DNA from: an uncultured Clostridia bacterium
GTDB lineage: Bacteria; Bacillota; Clostridia; Lachnospirales; Lachnospiraceae
DNA: 10,681 nt
NCBI GenBank assembly: GCA_946186175.1
Contig: CAMHMG010000102.1
Location: forward strand, 1 to 10,681
Direction: 5' to 3'
Under the pieces are notes generated by a model. That model did not search any database. It was not told the origin of the DNA and was given only the letters and a program-made list of their open reading frames with translations. Position 1 is the stretch's first letter. Each line of letters starts with the position of its first letter. Below, piece after piece: positions 1-7,975 of the stretch. A program made the position numbers and the translations under genes.

Positions 1-71
1 CATAGGAGATTTTACAGGCTCTGATTCTAAAATTCGATTATGAAACAACCCTAGTAATACAATTGGATTAG

Positions 72-100
72 TTGCTGTTTGTTTTTTTTTATGCTATAAT
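72..100 (+). promoter_or_regulatory. Probable sigma-A-type promoter of the operon (extended -10)
   Basis: A perfect TATAAT -10 box lies at 95-100. It is preceded by TG at 92-93, giving the extended form TGCTATAAT. A weak -35 box, TTGCTG (three of six consensus bases), lies at 72-77, exactly 17 bp upstream. Transcription would start near 106-108, giving a leader of about 50 nt with an AAGGAG ribosome binding site at 143-148 before the carrier-protein ATG. The spacer contains a run of nine T (82-90). No operator or riboswitch-like structure is evident in the short leader. The call rests on sequence match only. Confidence 0.6.
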
Positions 101-156
101 TCTTAACTGTAGTGTTTTAATAACTATTTCAATATAATGTATAAGGAGATATCACA

Positions 157-396
157 ATGTCTAATTTAGAAAAATATGTTAATGCTTTCGCAGAAGGTTT
201 GGAGATTGATGCAGGTATTGTTAAGGAAGGGTTAGAGTACCAATCTATTCCTGAATGGGATTCGGTAGGTCACATGGGACTTGTAGCATCACTTGAGGAT
301 GCATTTGATATTATGATGGATACAGATGATATTATTGATCTCAGTTCCTATGAGAAAGGTATAGAGATTCTTAAGAAATATGATGTTGAGATATAA
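157..396 (+). CDS. Acyl carrier protein, stand-alone, non-housekeeping type
   Basis: A 79-residue acidic protein with the size and layout of a phosphopantetheine-binding carrier protein. The motif DSVGHM at residues 35-40 supplies the expected attachment serine, Ser36. It is followed by the usual amphipathic helix II (about 37-50) and an acidic stretch. The motif reads D-S-V rather than the D-S-L typical of fatty-acid-synthase AcpP. The WDS.GHM form is common, to my knowledge, in carrier proteins found with AMP-ligases and polysaccharide genes. The ATG has an AAGGAG ribosome binding site 8 bp upstream, and the gene comes first after the promoter. It probably carries the acyl substrate for the ligase, LuxE-like and LuxC-like enzymes encoded next (inference). 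No phosphopantetheinyl transferase is encoded here, so activation would rely on one elsewhere. Confidence 0.9.
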   Translation: MSNLEKYVNAFAEGLEIDAGIVKEGLEYQSIPEWDSVGHMGLVASLEDAFDIMMDTDDIIDLSSYEKGIEILKKYDVEI

Positions 397-442
397 TCTG
401 TAAGTTGTTGATTTTTAGTTGATTCATTGCAGTCATTTCATT

Positions 443-446
443 GAGG
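443..446 (+). promoter_or_regulatory. Ribosome binding site that fixes the LuxC-like start
   Basis: GAGG at 443-446 sits 6 bp before ATG at 453. An upstream in-frame TTG at 441 would overlap this site and has no Shine-Dalgarno sequence of its own. ATG 453 is therefore preferred, giving a 405-residue protein. Confidence 0.7.
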
Positions 447-452
447 TTAATT

Positions 453-1670
453 ATGGAAATAGTGTGTGGCGTGGAACAATTGAATAGACATCCGCTAACT
501 CCGTATTCTGAAGTTGTATGTGATTTTCTTGATACATATTCTAAAGCGTTACGTAGTGATATTGAGGCAAAAACATACCCTGATGTGATGACGTTTGCTT
601 TTTGGGCGAGAAGAGGAAATGTCGGCAAAAAGAAAGAAGAATTCTTTTTATCAGATATCGGGAAAAAGAGAATTGGGAGAGGAATTGTCTTTCATATTGC
701 ACCGTCTAATGTACCGGTAAACTGTGTGTATACCTATGCTTTTGGATTGCTTGCCGGTAATTCCAATGTTGTGAGAATTCCTACGAAACATTTTCCGCAG
801 ATAGATTGTATGCTTAGGGTAATAGAAGAAGTTTTGAAAGAGGAGGCATTTTCTGTTATTAGGGAGATGACTTCTTTTGTTCAGTATGACAGGAAAGAGA
901 TAGAATATACAGAAAAGCTGTCTTCATTATGTGATGTACGTGTCATTTGGGGTGGGGATAATACGATAAACAGTATACGTAGAACTTTGTTGCCGCCAAG
1001 AAGCACGGAGATAACGTTTGCTGACCGGTATTCTTTTGGAATAGTAAGTGTCAATGCTGTTTTGAAAATGTCAGATAAACAATTAAATGAATTGGCTAAG
1101 AAATTCTATAATGATACATACCTAATAGATCAGAATGCGTGTTCAACTCCTCATCTGATATGTTTTCAAAAAGATGGATTGTCGGCAAAAGATATTGAAA
1201 ATGCAAAAATCAGATTTTGGAACAGTATTTATTCTGTTGCAGAAAAATATCAATTGTATGAAATCAAAGCAAGTGATAAATATTCTGATCTCTGTGATAT
1301 AGTTATGAGTTCTGATGATGATTCATTGCTTAATGGGAATTTGATAAAAAATGTTAAGGGATTTGACAATCTGTTATATGTATGTGAATTATCGATGCTG
1401 CCGGATGATGTGGTTGTTAAATGCAGAGGAAGATACGGTATGTTCTTCGAATATAATTTTGATAAATATGAGGAATTGTCGGTTCTTTCAGACACAAAAG
1501 TTCAGACATGTGCAATATGCGGTTTGGATAATAATGCATTAAGGGATTATATTGTTAAGCAGGGATGGTATGGAATTGACAGAATTGTTTCGTTTGGTAG
1601 TACATTAGATATAGATCTTATCTGGGATGGGTATGACCTTATAGGTTCTTTAAGCAGGGTGATATGTTAG
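453..1670 (+). CDS. LuxC-family acyl-CoA/acyl-ACP reductase (aldehyde-forming)
   Basis: A 405-residue protein of the LuxC family, the reductase subunit of the bacterial fatty acid reductase complex. The family reduces an activated acyl group to an aldehyde with NADPH through a cysteine thioester. Visible hallmarks are the block GIVFHIAPSNVPVN at residues 77-90, the following GLLAGNSNVVR (a nucleotide-binding-type segment of the aldehyde dehydrogenase fold), and DQNACSTPH, with the predicted nucleophile Cys230. LuxC proteins are usually somewhat longer (about 480 residues), so this is a compact member. It follows the carrier protein by 56 bp and precedes the LuxE-like gene by 12 bp, so the LuxC/LuxE pairing is retained. 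There is no luciferase or LuxD. Family membership is clear. Chain length and the nature of the thioester donor (CoA, carrier protein or LuxE cysteine) are unknown; the adjacent carrier protein makes acyl-ACP a reasonable guess. Confidence 0.88.
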   Translation: MEIVCGVEQLNRHPLTPYSEVVCDFLDTYSKALRSDIEAKTYPDVMTFAFWARRGNVGKKKEEFFLSDIGKKRIGRGIVFHIAPSNVPVNCVYTYAFGLLAGNSNVVRIPTKHFPQIDCMLRVIEEVLKEEAFSVIREMTSFVQYDRKEIEYTEKLSSLCDVRVIWGGDNTINSIRRTLLPPRSTEITFADRYSFGIVSVNAVLKMSDKQLNELAKKFYNDTYLIDQNACSTPHLICFQKDGLSAKDIENAKIRFWNSIYSVAEKYQLYEIKASDKYSDLCDIVMSSDDDSLLNGNLIKNVKGFDNLLYVCELSMLPDDVVVKCRGRYGMFFEYNFDKYEELSVLSDTKVQTCAICGLDNNALRDYIVKQGWYGIDRIVSFGSTLDIDLIWDGYDLIGSLSRVIC

Positions 1671-1682
1671 AGGTATTGGCTA

Positions 1683-2756
1683 ATGTCGATTGAAGAAATG
1701 TTAAATCACTCACCATATGAAGATGAGTGTGATATAAAACAGAATATTTTTCTTGAGAGACTGAATATGCTTACATATAGGCATTATAACAGATGCAAAG
1801 AATATCATCAATTTATTGATATATTGCATGGTGGGAAAATACAATATGAATCTATTGAAGATGTTCCGTTTTTGCCTGTGAAGATTTTTAAGAAAAGGGA
1901 ACTTAAAAGTGTATCAGATGAAGAAGTTTTCAAGATTATGACCTCTTCCGGAACTACGGGGCAGCAGGTATCTAAGATATTTCTTGATAAGACAACAGCA
2001 AATAACCAGCAGAAGGTGCTGACACGGATAGTATCGGAATATACCGGTCGTTCGAGAATGCCAATGATAATATTAGATTGTCCTTCGGTGCTCAAAAACC
2101 GTAATATGTTTTCGGCAAGGGGAGCGGGAATATTAGGTTTTTCATTGTTTGGTTCTAAAAAGATTTTTGCTTTTACGGATGATATGGAGCTAAATCTTAC
2201 AGAGATTAAAGATTTTTTGAAAAAATATGAAGGTCAGACTATTTTTCTATTTGGCTTTACTTATATGATTTGGCAGTATTTTTATAAAAAGCTTGTTGAA
2301 ATTAATGAGTATCTTCCACTTGAAAAAGGTGTTCTTATCCATGGCGGTGGTTGGAAGAAACTTGCTAGTGAAGCGGTTTCGAAAGAAAAATTTAAAGAGA
2401 GCCTTAATAGTGTTTGTGGAATTACAAGTGTACACGATTATTACGGAATGGTTGAACAGACCGGATGTATTTACATGGAATGCGAGTGCGGGCATCTGCA
2501 CGCGAGTATTTTTTCAGATGTACTTATTCGTAATATGCAGGATTTTTCGGTATGCCAAAATGGTGAGATGGGGGCAATACAAGTATTATCAGCATTGCCG
2601 GCATCTTATCCGGGGCATTCGATTCTGACAGAAGATATCGGTCGGGTTTTAGGTGAAGATGATTGCCCGTGTGGTCGGAAAGGTAAATACATAGAAATAA
2701 TAGGACGGATGAAAAATGCGGAAATTCGTGGCTGCAGTGATACTTTTGAAAGGTGA
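1683..2756 (+). CDS. LuxE-family acyl-protein synthetase
   Basis: A 357-residue adenylate-forming enzyme of the LuxE/PaaK-like group. LuxE activates a carboxylic acid with ATP, takes the acyl group onto a cysteine near its C terminus and passes it to LuxC. The phosphate-binding loop TSSGTTGQ is at residues 87-94, the LuxE-typical GGGWKK at 221-226, and the aromatic/acid motif YGMVEQ at 254-259. An LTEDIGR segment follows in the C-terminal third. Two cysteine clusters, ECECGH and CPCGR, could bind a metal, as suspected in PaaK relatives (inference). The final residues contain RGCSD with Cys351, placed like the acylated cysteine of luminous LuxE. Length is near the family's usual 370. The ribosome binding site AGAGG overlaps the LuxC stop codon, implying coupled translation. 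Substrate unknown. Confidence 0.88.
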   Translation: MSIEEMLNHSPYEDECDIKQNIFLERLNMLTYRHYNRCKEYHQFIDILHGGKIQYESIEDVPFLPVKIFKKRELKSVSDEEVFKIMTSSGTTGQQVSKIFLDKTTANNQQKVLTRIVSEYTGRSRMPMIILDCPSVLKNRNMFSARGAGILGFSLFGSKKIFAFTDDMELNLTEIKDFLKKYEGQTIFLFGFTYMIWQYFYKKLVEINEYLPLEKGVLIHGGGWKKLASEAVSKEKFKESLNSVCGITSVHDYYGMVEQTGCIYMECECGHLHASIFSDVLIRNMQDFSVCQNGEMGAIQVLSALPASYPGHSILTEDIGRVLGEDDCPCGRKGKYIEIIGRMKNAEIRGCSDTFER

Positions 2757-2763
2757 ATAACGT

Positions 2764-4167
2764 ATGTTTCTTAATATTGAAAAGCATAATAACAAAAAGA
2801 TAGCGGCAATTGATGATAAAGGCAATGAATTAAGTTATGGTGAATTGGTTCGCTGCGCAAATGATATTTCAAATGCTGTCGGACGAAGAAATCTTGTATT
2901 TATATTGTGCCATAACAGGCTTGCGGCGTTAGCGGGTTATGTTGGAATGATGGGATCGAAAAATGTTCCCTTGTTGTTGTCAGCAGATATTGATAGTGAT
3001 CTTCTTAAGTATTTGTTAGAAACATATTGTCCCAATTATATATGGTATCCTTGTGATAAAAAGGATAACTTTGATTTTGGTAACGGAGATGTGCTTTATA
3101 AATACATGGATTATGAATTGATAACATATAATTGTGACAGCATAACACTTTATGATGAATTAGGATTGCTTTTAACTACTTCCGGTTCTACGGGAAGCCC
3201 CAAACTTGTAAGGCAGAGTTATTCTAATATTCTTTCAAATGCAACATCTATTGTTGAATATCTTGAACTTGATGACACAGAACGTCCTATTACTATGCTC
3301 CCGATGAACTATACATATGGTTTGTCTGTGATCAATAGTCATCTTCTTGTTGGTGCAAAGATAATGATGACTGACAGCAGTTATGCACAGAAACCGTTCT
3401 GGGATTTCTTTAAAAGGGAAGCTGCGACATCTATTGTTGGTGTACCATTTACTTATGAAATATTAAAAAAATTACGTTTCTTTAGAATGGATTTACCATC
3501 TCTTAGATATATGACACAAGCAGGCGGTAAATTACTGCCTGAATTACAGAAAGAATATGCGCAATATGCTTATGAGAATGGGAAGAGATTTTATGTTATG
3601 TACGGTCAGACTGAAGCTACGGCAAGAATGTCATATCTTCCTTATGACAAATCATTAGAAAAATATGGTAGTATGGGAATAGCAATTCCGGGAGGAGAGT
3701 TTTCACTTGTTAATGAGGATGGAGAGGTTATAGACACACCTGAAACAGTTGGAGAACTGGTTTATAAAGGTGACAATGTGACTCTCGGTTATGCACAGTG
3801 TATTGCTGATCTTAGTAAAGGCGATGAGCGGGGCGGTGTGCTTAATACCGGTGATATGGCAAAAAGGGATGTTGACGGTTATTACTATATAGTTGGAAGA
3901 AAAAAGAGATTTTTGAAAATATATGGAAACAGAGTCAATCTGGATGAATGTGAACGTATTATACAAGGAGCTTTCGATAATATTGAATGTGTTTGTGTAG
4001 GTGAGGATGATCATCTTAGAATATTTATTACCGATGAGGATAAAGTGAATGATGTCATGGAATTTATCACAATGAAAACAGGACTTAACGCAAAAGCATT
4101 TGAAGTTATATATATTACTTCCATACCAAAGAATGATTCCGGTAAGAAGCAATACAACATGTTATAA
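2764..4167 (+). CDS. AMP-dependent acyl/amino-acid ligase (ANL superfamily, stand-alone adenylation domain)
   Basis: A 467-residue acid-CoA or acid-carrier-protein ligase. Core motifs appear in order: TTSGSTGSPK at residues 138-147 (P-loop), YGQTEA from 280 with Glu284, the ribose-binding TGD at 362-364, an Arg at 379 in the hinge segment VGRKKR, and a terminal PKNDSGK with the predicted catalytic Lys461. The C-terminal swivel domain is short, about 90 residues, so the enzyme is more compact than long-chain acyl-CoA synthetases and closer in size to carrier-protein-loading ligases such as DltA. It starts 7 bp after the LuxE-like gene, with AAAGG overlapping that gene's end. A likely job is loading a free acid onto the operon's carrier protein (inference); CoA ligation remains possible. 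I cannot assign the acid. Confidence 0.87.
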   Translation: MFLNIEKHNNKKIAAIDDKGNELSYGELVRCANDISNAVGRRNLVFILCHNRLAALAGYVGMMGSKNVPLLLSADIDSDLLKYLLETYCPNYIWYPCDKKDNFDFGNGDVLYKYMDYELITYNCDSITLYDELGLLLTTSGSTGSPKLVRQSYSNILSNATSIVEYLELDDTERPITMLPMNYTYGLSVINSHLLVGAKIMMTDSSYAQKPFWDFFKREAATSIVGVPFTYEILKKLRFFRMDLPSLRYMTQAGGKLLPELQKEYAQYAYENGKRFYVMYGQTEATARMSYLPYDKSLEKYGSMGIAIPGGEFSLVNEDGEVIDTPETVGELVYKGDNVTLGYAQCIADLSKGDERGGVLNTGDMAKRDVDGYYYIVGRKKRFLKIYGNRVNLDECERIIQGAFDNIECVCVGEDDHLRIFITDEDKVNDVMEFITMKTGLNAKAFEVIYITSIPKNDSGKKQYNML

Positions 4168-4179
4168 GGAGTAGTACGG

Positions 4180-5310
4180 ATGATACCATTTAACAAACCG
4201 CCTTATGTAGGCAAAGAAGAACAATATATATGTAAAGCAATATGTAATGGAAAGATTTGTGGTGATGGAGAGTTTAATAAAAAATGTCAGCAGTGGCTGG
4301 AAAATAATGTTGGGACAGAAAAAGCCCTGCTTACTACATCATGTACGTCTGCACTTGAAATGTGTGCGTTGATATGTGGAATCAAAGAAGGCGACGAGGT
4401 TATTATGCCTTCATACACCTTTGTTTCAACAGCCAATGCATTTGTCATACATGGAGCAAAGTGTGTGTTTGTAGATATCAGACCTGATACAATGAACATT
4501 AATGAACAATTGATAGAAGATGCTGTTACCGATAAAACAAGAGCGATTGTGCCTGTTCATTATGCAGGTGTTGGATGCGATATGGATGTGATATGTGATA
4601 TTGCAAGACGCCATAATCTATATGTGATCGAAGATGCCGCACAGGGTATGTGTTCAAGGTATAAGGGCAAATCGTTAGGTACTATTGGTGACTTTGGTAC
4701 ATACAGTTTTCATGAAACTAAGAATTACAGTATGGGCGAGGGCGGAGCGATATTACTTAATAACAATAAATATATTGAACCGGCTGAGATAATTCGTGAA
4801 AAAGGTACCAATAGAAATCAGTTTTTCAGAGGTCAGGTTGATAAATATACATGGGTTGAGAAAGGATCGTCATTTCTTCCAAGTGAAATTAATGCTGCAT
4901 ATCTCTGGGCGCAATTAGAGGAGGCAGATGTAATAAAGAAGGATAGAATGGATTCGTGGAAAAGATATTATAATGGTCTGTCAAATCTACAGGAAAAAGG
5001 ATATATAACACTGCCATTTATTCCGGATGAATGTGATCATAATGCCCATATGTTTTATATTAAGGTTAAAGATCTGGAAACAAGGACATCATTACTAAGT
5101 TATCTCAAGGATAATGGTATATTGGCTGTTTTTCATTATGTACCTTTACATAGTTCAGAAGCGGGAAAAAAATATGGAAGATTTAATGGTGAGGATATAT
5201 ACACAACTAAGGAAAGCGACAGACTATTGAGGCTTCCAATGTATTACGGACTTAAGGAAGAAGAGATTGCATATATCATTGATGTGATTGAGAAACATTT
5301 TGTTGGATAA
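4180..5310 (+). CDS. wecE: dTDP-4-amino-4,6-dideoxygalactose transaminase (WecE/RffA type, DegT/DnrJ/EryC1 family)
   Basis: A 376-residue PLP aminotransferase. It matches the E. coli WecE/RffA sequence, as I recall it, from end to end: the N terminus MIPFN.PP.VG, GDEVIMPSYTFVSTANAF, PVHYAGV, EDAAQG at 151-156 (Asp152 pairs with the PLP pyridine nitrogen), SFHETKNY with the Schiff-base Lys181, GEGG at 186-189, REKGTNR at 206-212, and the C-terminal YTTKES.RLLRLP. WecE converts dTDP-4-keto-6-deoxyglucose plus glutamate to dTDP-Fuc4N in the cytoplasm, for enterobacterial common antigen and other glycans. The TAAGGAG ribosome binding site overlaps the stop of the ligase gene. No RmlA/RmlB, Fuc4N transferase or WecD acetyltransferase gene is in the window, so precursor and downstream steps must lie elsewhere. 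Activity on another 4-keto sugar is possible but less likely given the close match. Confidence 0.9.
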   Translation: MIPFNKPPYVGKEEQYICKAICNGKICGDGEFNKKCQQWLENNVGTEKALLTTSCTSALEMCALICGIKEGDEVIMPSYTFVSTANAFVIHGAKCVFVDIRPDTMNINEQLIEDAVTDKTRAIVPVHYAGVGCDMDVICDIARRHNLYVIEDAAQGMCSRYKGKSLGTIGDFGTYSFHETKNYSMGEGGAILLNNNKYIEPAEIIREKGTNRNQFFRGQVDKYTWVEKGSSFLPSEINAAYLWAQLEEADVIKKDRMDSWKRYYNGLSNLQEKGYITLPFIPDECDHNAHMFYIKVKDLETRTSLLSYLKDNGILAVFHYVPLHSSEAGKKYGRFNGEDIYTTKESDRLLRLPMYYGLKEEEIAYIIDVIEKHFVG

Positions 5311-5330
5311 TATATTGAGGAGAGATTATT

Positions 5331-7928
5331 ATGCTGAGTATCAAACAGTTTTTATCAAAAAGAAAGATTTATATTATAGCAATACTATTTCCGTGGATGG
5401 TTGCTATGGCTTATTGTATTGTTAATGGATTATGGATAACAGGTGAGGGTAATATTGCGGTTGGAGATTTGAAGCTGCAGATTATACCAATAGCATATGA
5501 AATATGGGAAAAGATTCATCTTCATGAGTCTCTGAGTTTTACCTGGCATCTGATGGATGGCATTGAATTCAGCTCACTTCTTGGATATCTGGCTTCACCG
5601 TTCACGTTGGTAATGTTTCTGCTTCCAAGAGAATGGATAGCTGATTATATGCAATTCATTATGCTGGTAAAATGGTCGTTGACAGCAGTTTCGATGACAT
5701 ATTATTTTTATAATACACATCATAATAAGCTGAAGGAGGGAAAAGAATTAGTTTCTCTGTTCCTGGGGCTTTCATACACTCTAGGAAACGGAATAATGAG
5801 TTATATGTTATACGTTCAGTTTATGGATGTTATGATATGTTTTCCAATCCTGCTCCTTTTAATTGAAAAATTAGTATCCCAAAAGAAGTGGAAATTATAT
5901 TATATTGTTCTTACTTTTGTAATATTCAGTAATAGTTATATAGCATTTCAGATATGTGTTTTTTTAATTATATGGTTTTTCTTGCAACTCTTTGAGGAAA
6001 ACGTGGAAGAAAAATTGAAAAAATTCATAATTTTTGCAAGTGGTTCAATACTTGCTGCATTGACTAACGGTTTATTTCTCTTTAGTGCTTTACGCATGTC
6101 TACCGGCAGATTTGCCATGGATGTGAGTAGTCAGAAAGAATATTACGATTTGCCGATTTTAATTCCGCCGTACTATTTTATTAAACAATTTTTTATGTAT
6201 AATTATATTAATGGACCAACCGATACATTACCCAATATTTATTGTACATTAGCTGCGTTGGTTATAGTTCTGATCTTTCCGTTTCTGAAAATTAATATTA
6301 AAAAAAAGATTTATATGTCCTGTATTATGATTTTCCTGCTGGCAAGTTTTTTTGTTGGAAAGCTGAATCTTTTTTGGCATATGTTTGTCCCACCCAATGG
6401 TGTACATAACAGATTTATGTATTTATTTGTTTTTTATATGTTGTTTCTTGTTCTATATGTACTTGGTAATATTGAGGGTATTAAATTAAAAGTAGTTGCT
6501 GGTGTAAGTGTTCTGTCTTTGGCAATATATTTTTACACCTTTTTCAGTATTAACAATTATGATACGATATTTAGCTTCATTGGTTCATTGTTTGTTATAG
6601 TCATAGTTTTGCTTATCCTTATATTTTATAAAAGAGGAAGCATTAACCATAAAGCGTTTATTATAGCTTTGGTTATTACGGGGATTACTGAATTGACTAT
6701 AAGTTCTTATAATAATTTTATTTGTTATGATAACGAGACATATTATGGGGATGGGGGATATATTGACGAAGCGTGCGATTTGCTTAATGAAGCTGATTTG
6801 AAATCGGGAGAACGGGTTACCGCATTTGATCCGACAACAAATATTGGGCTGGTAGCAGGGAAAAATGCCGATTCGGGATTTGTATCAGCTGTCAATGCAA
6901 ATGATCATTATTTACATGAAAAACTTGGTATGGCAATAGAGGGCAATGTTTCGTTCTCGTCAATGGGAGCATCGCCGCTAATTAATCTTATATTCAATAT
7001 TAGATATGGTTTAGGTGGAAGCGATACACTTTTTAGCGATTATGATGTGGTCAAAGAAGGAAAATCTTATAACTTATACCGCATTAACAGACTTGCAGGT
7101 CTTGGCTATATGTGTAATGATGATTTGACCGACTGGGATATAGAAAGCGGTAATTGCTTTGAAATACAGAATGATTTTGTGAACAAATCAACAGGTGAAG
7201 GTGATATATTTACCAATGTTAATGTTGATATGACTTGTAATGATTCACATGAAAACATAACATATGAAAATGGTAAAACTATATATGAATTTGTAGGTCA
7301 ATACGGCAATATCTATGACGCTAAGCAATTTGATTTTGTTGTCGATAAGGATATGGATCTGTATATGTGTTCTACACGTAATAAGCAGTTTAAATATGCA
7401 ATTTCGATCGATGATGAGATGATTCATATGGATACGAATGTATTTCGAACTACAACATACCACATAGGCGATGTGAAAAAGGGTCAAAAGGTGTCAATTA
7501 TTGCTGTGCCTTTTATAGATCTTAATATTGGCGAGAGCTGTAAAATGAGTTTTTGGTTTGCGGAATTTGATAATGAACAGTATGATAAAGTCTATGACAA
7601 ATTATCAGCTAATACATTAGATATCAGTGAGGAAAGAGATGACTATATTAAGGGAAGTATCAAAGTTGATGAAGCCGGTTTGATGATGACATCTGTTCCT
7701 GCAATGGATAAATTCGTAGTTAAAGTTGATAATGAAGAGCGTGAATATAGTGTTGTAGGCGGAGCGTTTATAGGAATCCCATTAGAAGAAGGAGAGCATA
7801 TCGTTGAATTCGTATATCAAAGTAAAGTTGATATCGGATTATTATTATTATCTGTTTGTTCTTTTCTTGTATATATTGTTATCATTGTGATTAATATAAT
7901 TAAGGGAAAAAATCATAAGAGGCTCTAA
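5331..7928 (+). CDS. YfhO-family polytopic membrane protein (GT-C-like), copy 1
   Basis: An 865-residue integral membrane protein. About 13 hydrophobic helices fill residues 13-460; the first is about 13-31. A hydrophilic, probably extracytoplasmic domain spans about 462-830, and one last helix is near 836-858 before a short basic tail. Family features visible are GD..LQ at 45-50 in the first outer loop (Asp46 the likely GT-C-type acidic residue), the SPF segment after it, LFWHMF...NGVHNRF at 348-362, and SGFVS...LG plus GASPLINLIFNIRYG in the outer domain. Characterised YfhO and Listeria GtlB relatives glycosylate teichoic acids using undecaprenyl-phosphate-linked sugars. The acceptor and sugar here are unknown. 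The ATG has GAGGAGA 7 bp upstream and lies 20 bp after wecE. It is paralogous to the next gene along its whole length. Confidence 0.85.
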   Translation: MLSIKQFLSKRKIYIIAILFPWMVAMAYCIVNGLWITGEGNIAVGDLKLQIIPIAYEIWEKIHLHESLSFTWHLMDGIEFSSLLGYLASPFTLVMFLLPREWIADYMQFIMLVKWSLTAVSMTYYFYNTHHNKLKEGKELVSLFLGLSYTLGNGIMSYMLYVQFMDVMICFPILLLLIEKLVSQKKWKLYYIVLTFVIFSNSYIAFQICVFLIIWFFLQLFEENVEEKLKKFIIFASGSILAALTNGLFLFSALRMSTGRFAMDVSSQKEYYDLPILIPPYYFIKQFFMYNYINGPTDTLPNIYCTLAALVIVLIFPFLKINIKKKIYMSCIMIFLLASFFVGKLNLFWHMFVPPNGVHNRFMYLFVFYMLFLVLYVLGNIEGIKLKVVAGVSVLSLAIYFYTFFSINNYDTIFSFIGSLFVIVIVLLILIFYKRGSINHKAFIIALVITGITELTISSYNNFICYDNETYYGDGGYIDEACDLLNEADLKSGERVTAFDPTTNIGLVAGKNADSGFVSAVNANDHYLHEKLGMAIEGNVSFSSMGASPLINLIFNIRYGLGGSDTLFSDYDVVKEGKSYNLYRINRLAGLGYMCNDDLTDWDIESGNCFEIQNDFVNKSTGEGDIFTNVNVDMTCNDSHENITYENGKTIYEFVGQYGNIYDAKQFDFVVDKDMDLYMCSTRNKQFKYAISIDDEMIHMDTNVFRTTTYHIGDVKKGQKVSIIAVPFIDLNIGESCKMSFWFAEFDNEQYDKVYDKLSANTLDISEERDDYIKGSIKVDEAGLMMTSVPAMDKFVVKVDNEEREYSVVGGAFIGIPLEEGEHIVEFVYQSKVDIGLLLLSVCSFLVYIVIIVINIIKGKNHKRL

Positions 7929-7963
7929 TCTGTAATTGGGAAGATAGGGACTATATAATACAT

Positions 7964-7970
7964 GGAGGAG
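7964..7970 (+). promoter_or_regulatory. Strong ribosome binding site supporting a TTG start
   Basis: GGAGGAG at 7964-7970 is 5 bp before TTG at 7976. No in-frame ATG or GTG gives a full-length N terminus. Starting at this TTG aligns the first membrane helix with that of the upstream paralogue without any offset (Tyr14 and the GD pair at 45-46 coincide), so the TTG is very likely the real start. Confidence 0.75.
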
Positions 7971-7975
7971 AGAAG

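Noticed and set aside
2..43. Open reading to a TGA at 41-43 from the left edge, as a possible tail of an upstream gene
   Set aside because: Only 13 codons are visible, with no recognisable motif. One of three frames reading this far by chance is expected.
44..90. Possible rho-independent terminator ending in the T9 run
   Set aside because: The best pairing I find is AAACA with TGTTT around a long loop, with only broken inner pairing and no GC-rich stem. The T run fits better as part of the promoter spacer.
441..452. TTG at 441 as an alternative start of the LuxC-like gene
   Set aside because: It overlaps the GAGG ribosome binding site that serves ATG 453 and has no such site of its own.
453..2756. 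A luciferase (lux) operon
   Set aside because: LuxC- and LuxE-like genes are present, but no LuxA, LuxB or LuxD is found on either strand, and the neighbours are glycan-type genes.
3703..4152. 149-codon open frame on the minus strand within the AMP-ligase gene
   Set aside because: It is wholly inside a gene with intact ANL motifs, has no family resemblance and is rich in I, F, S and T, as expected of an antisense shadow of AT-rich coding DNA.
7936..7959. Internal promoter before the second YfhO gene (TATAAT at 7954-7959)
   Set aside because: The only -35-like element, TTGGGA at 7936-7941, is 12 bp away, and no TG extension precedes the -10. AT-rich gaps often contain such hexamers by chance.
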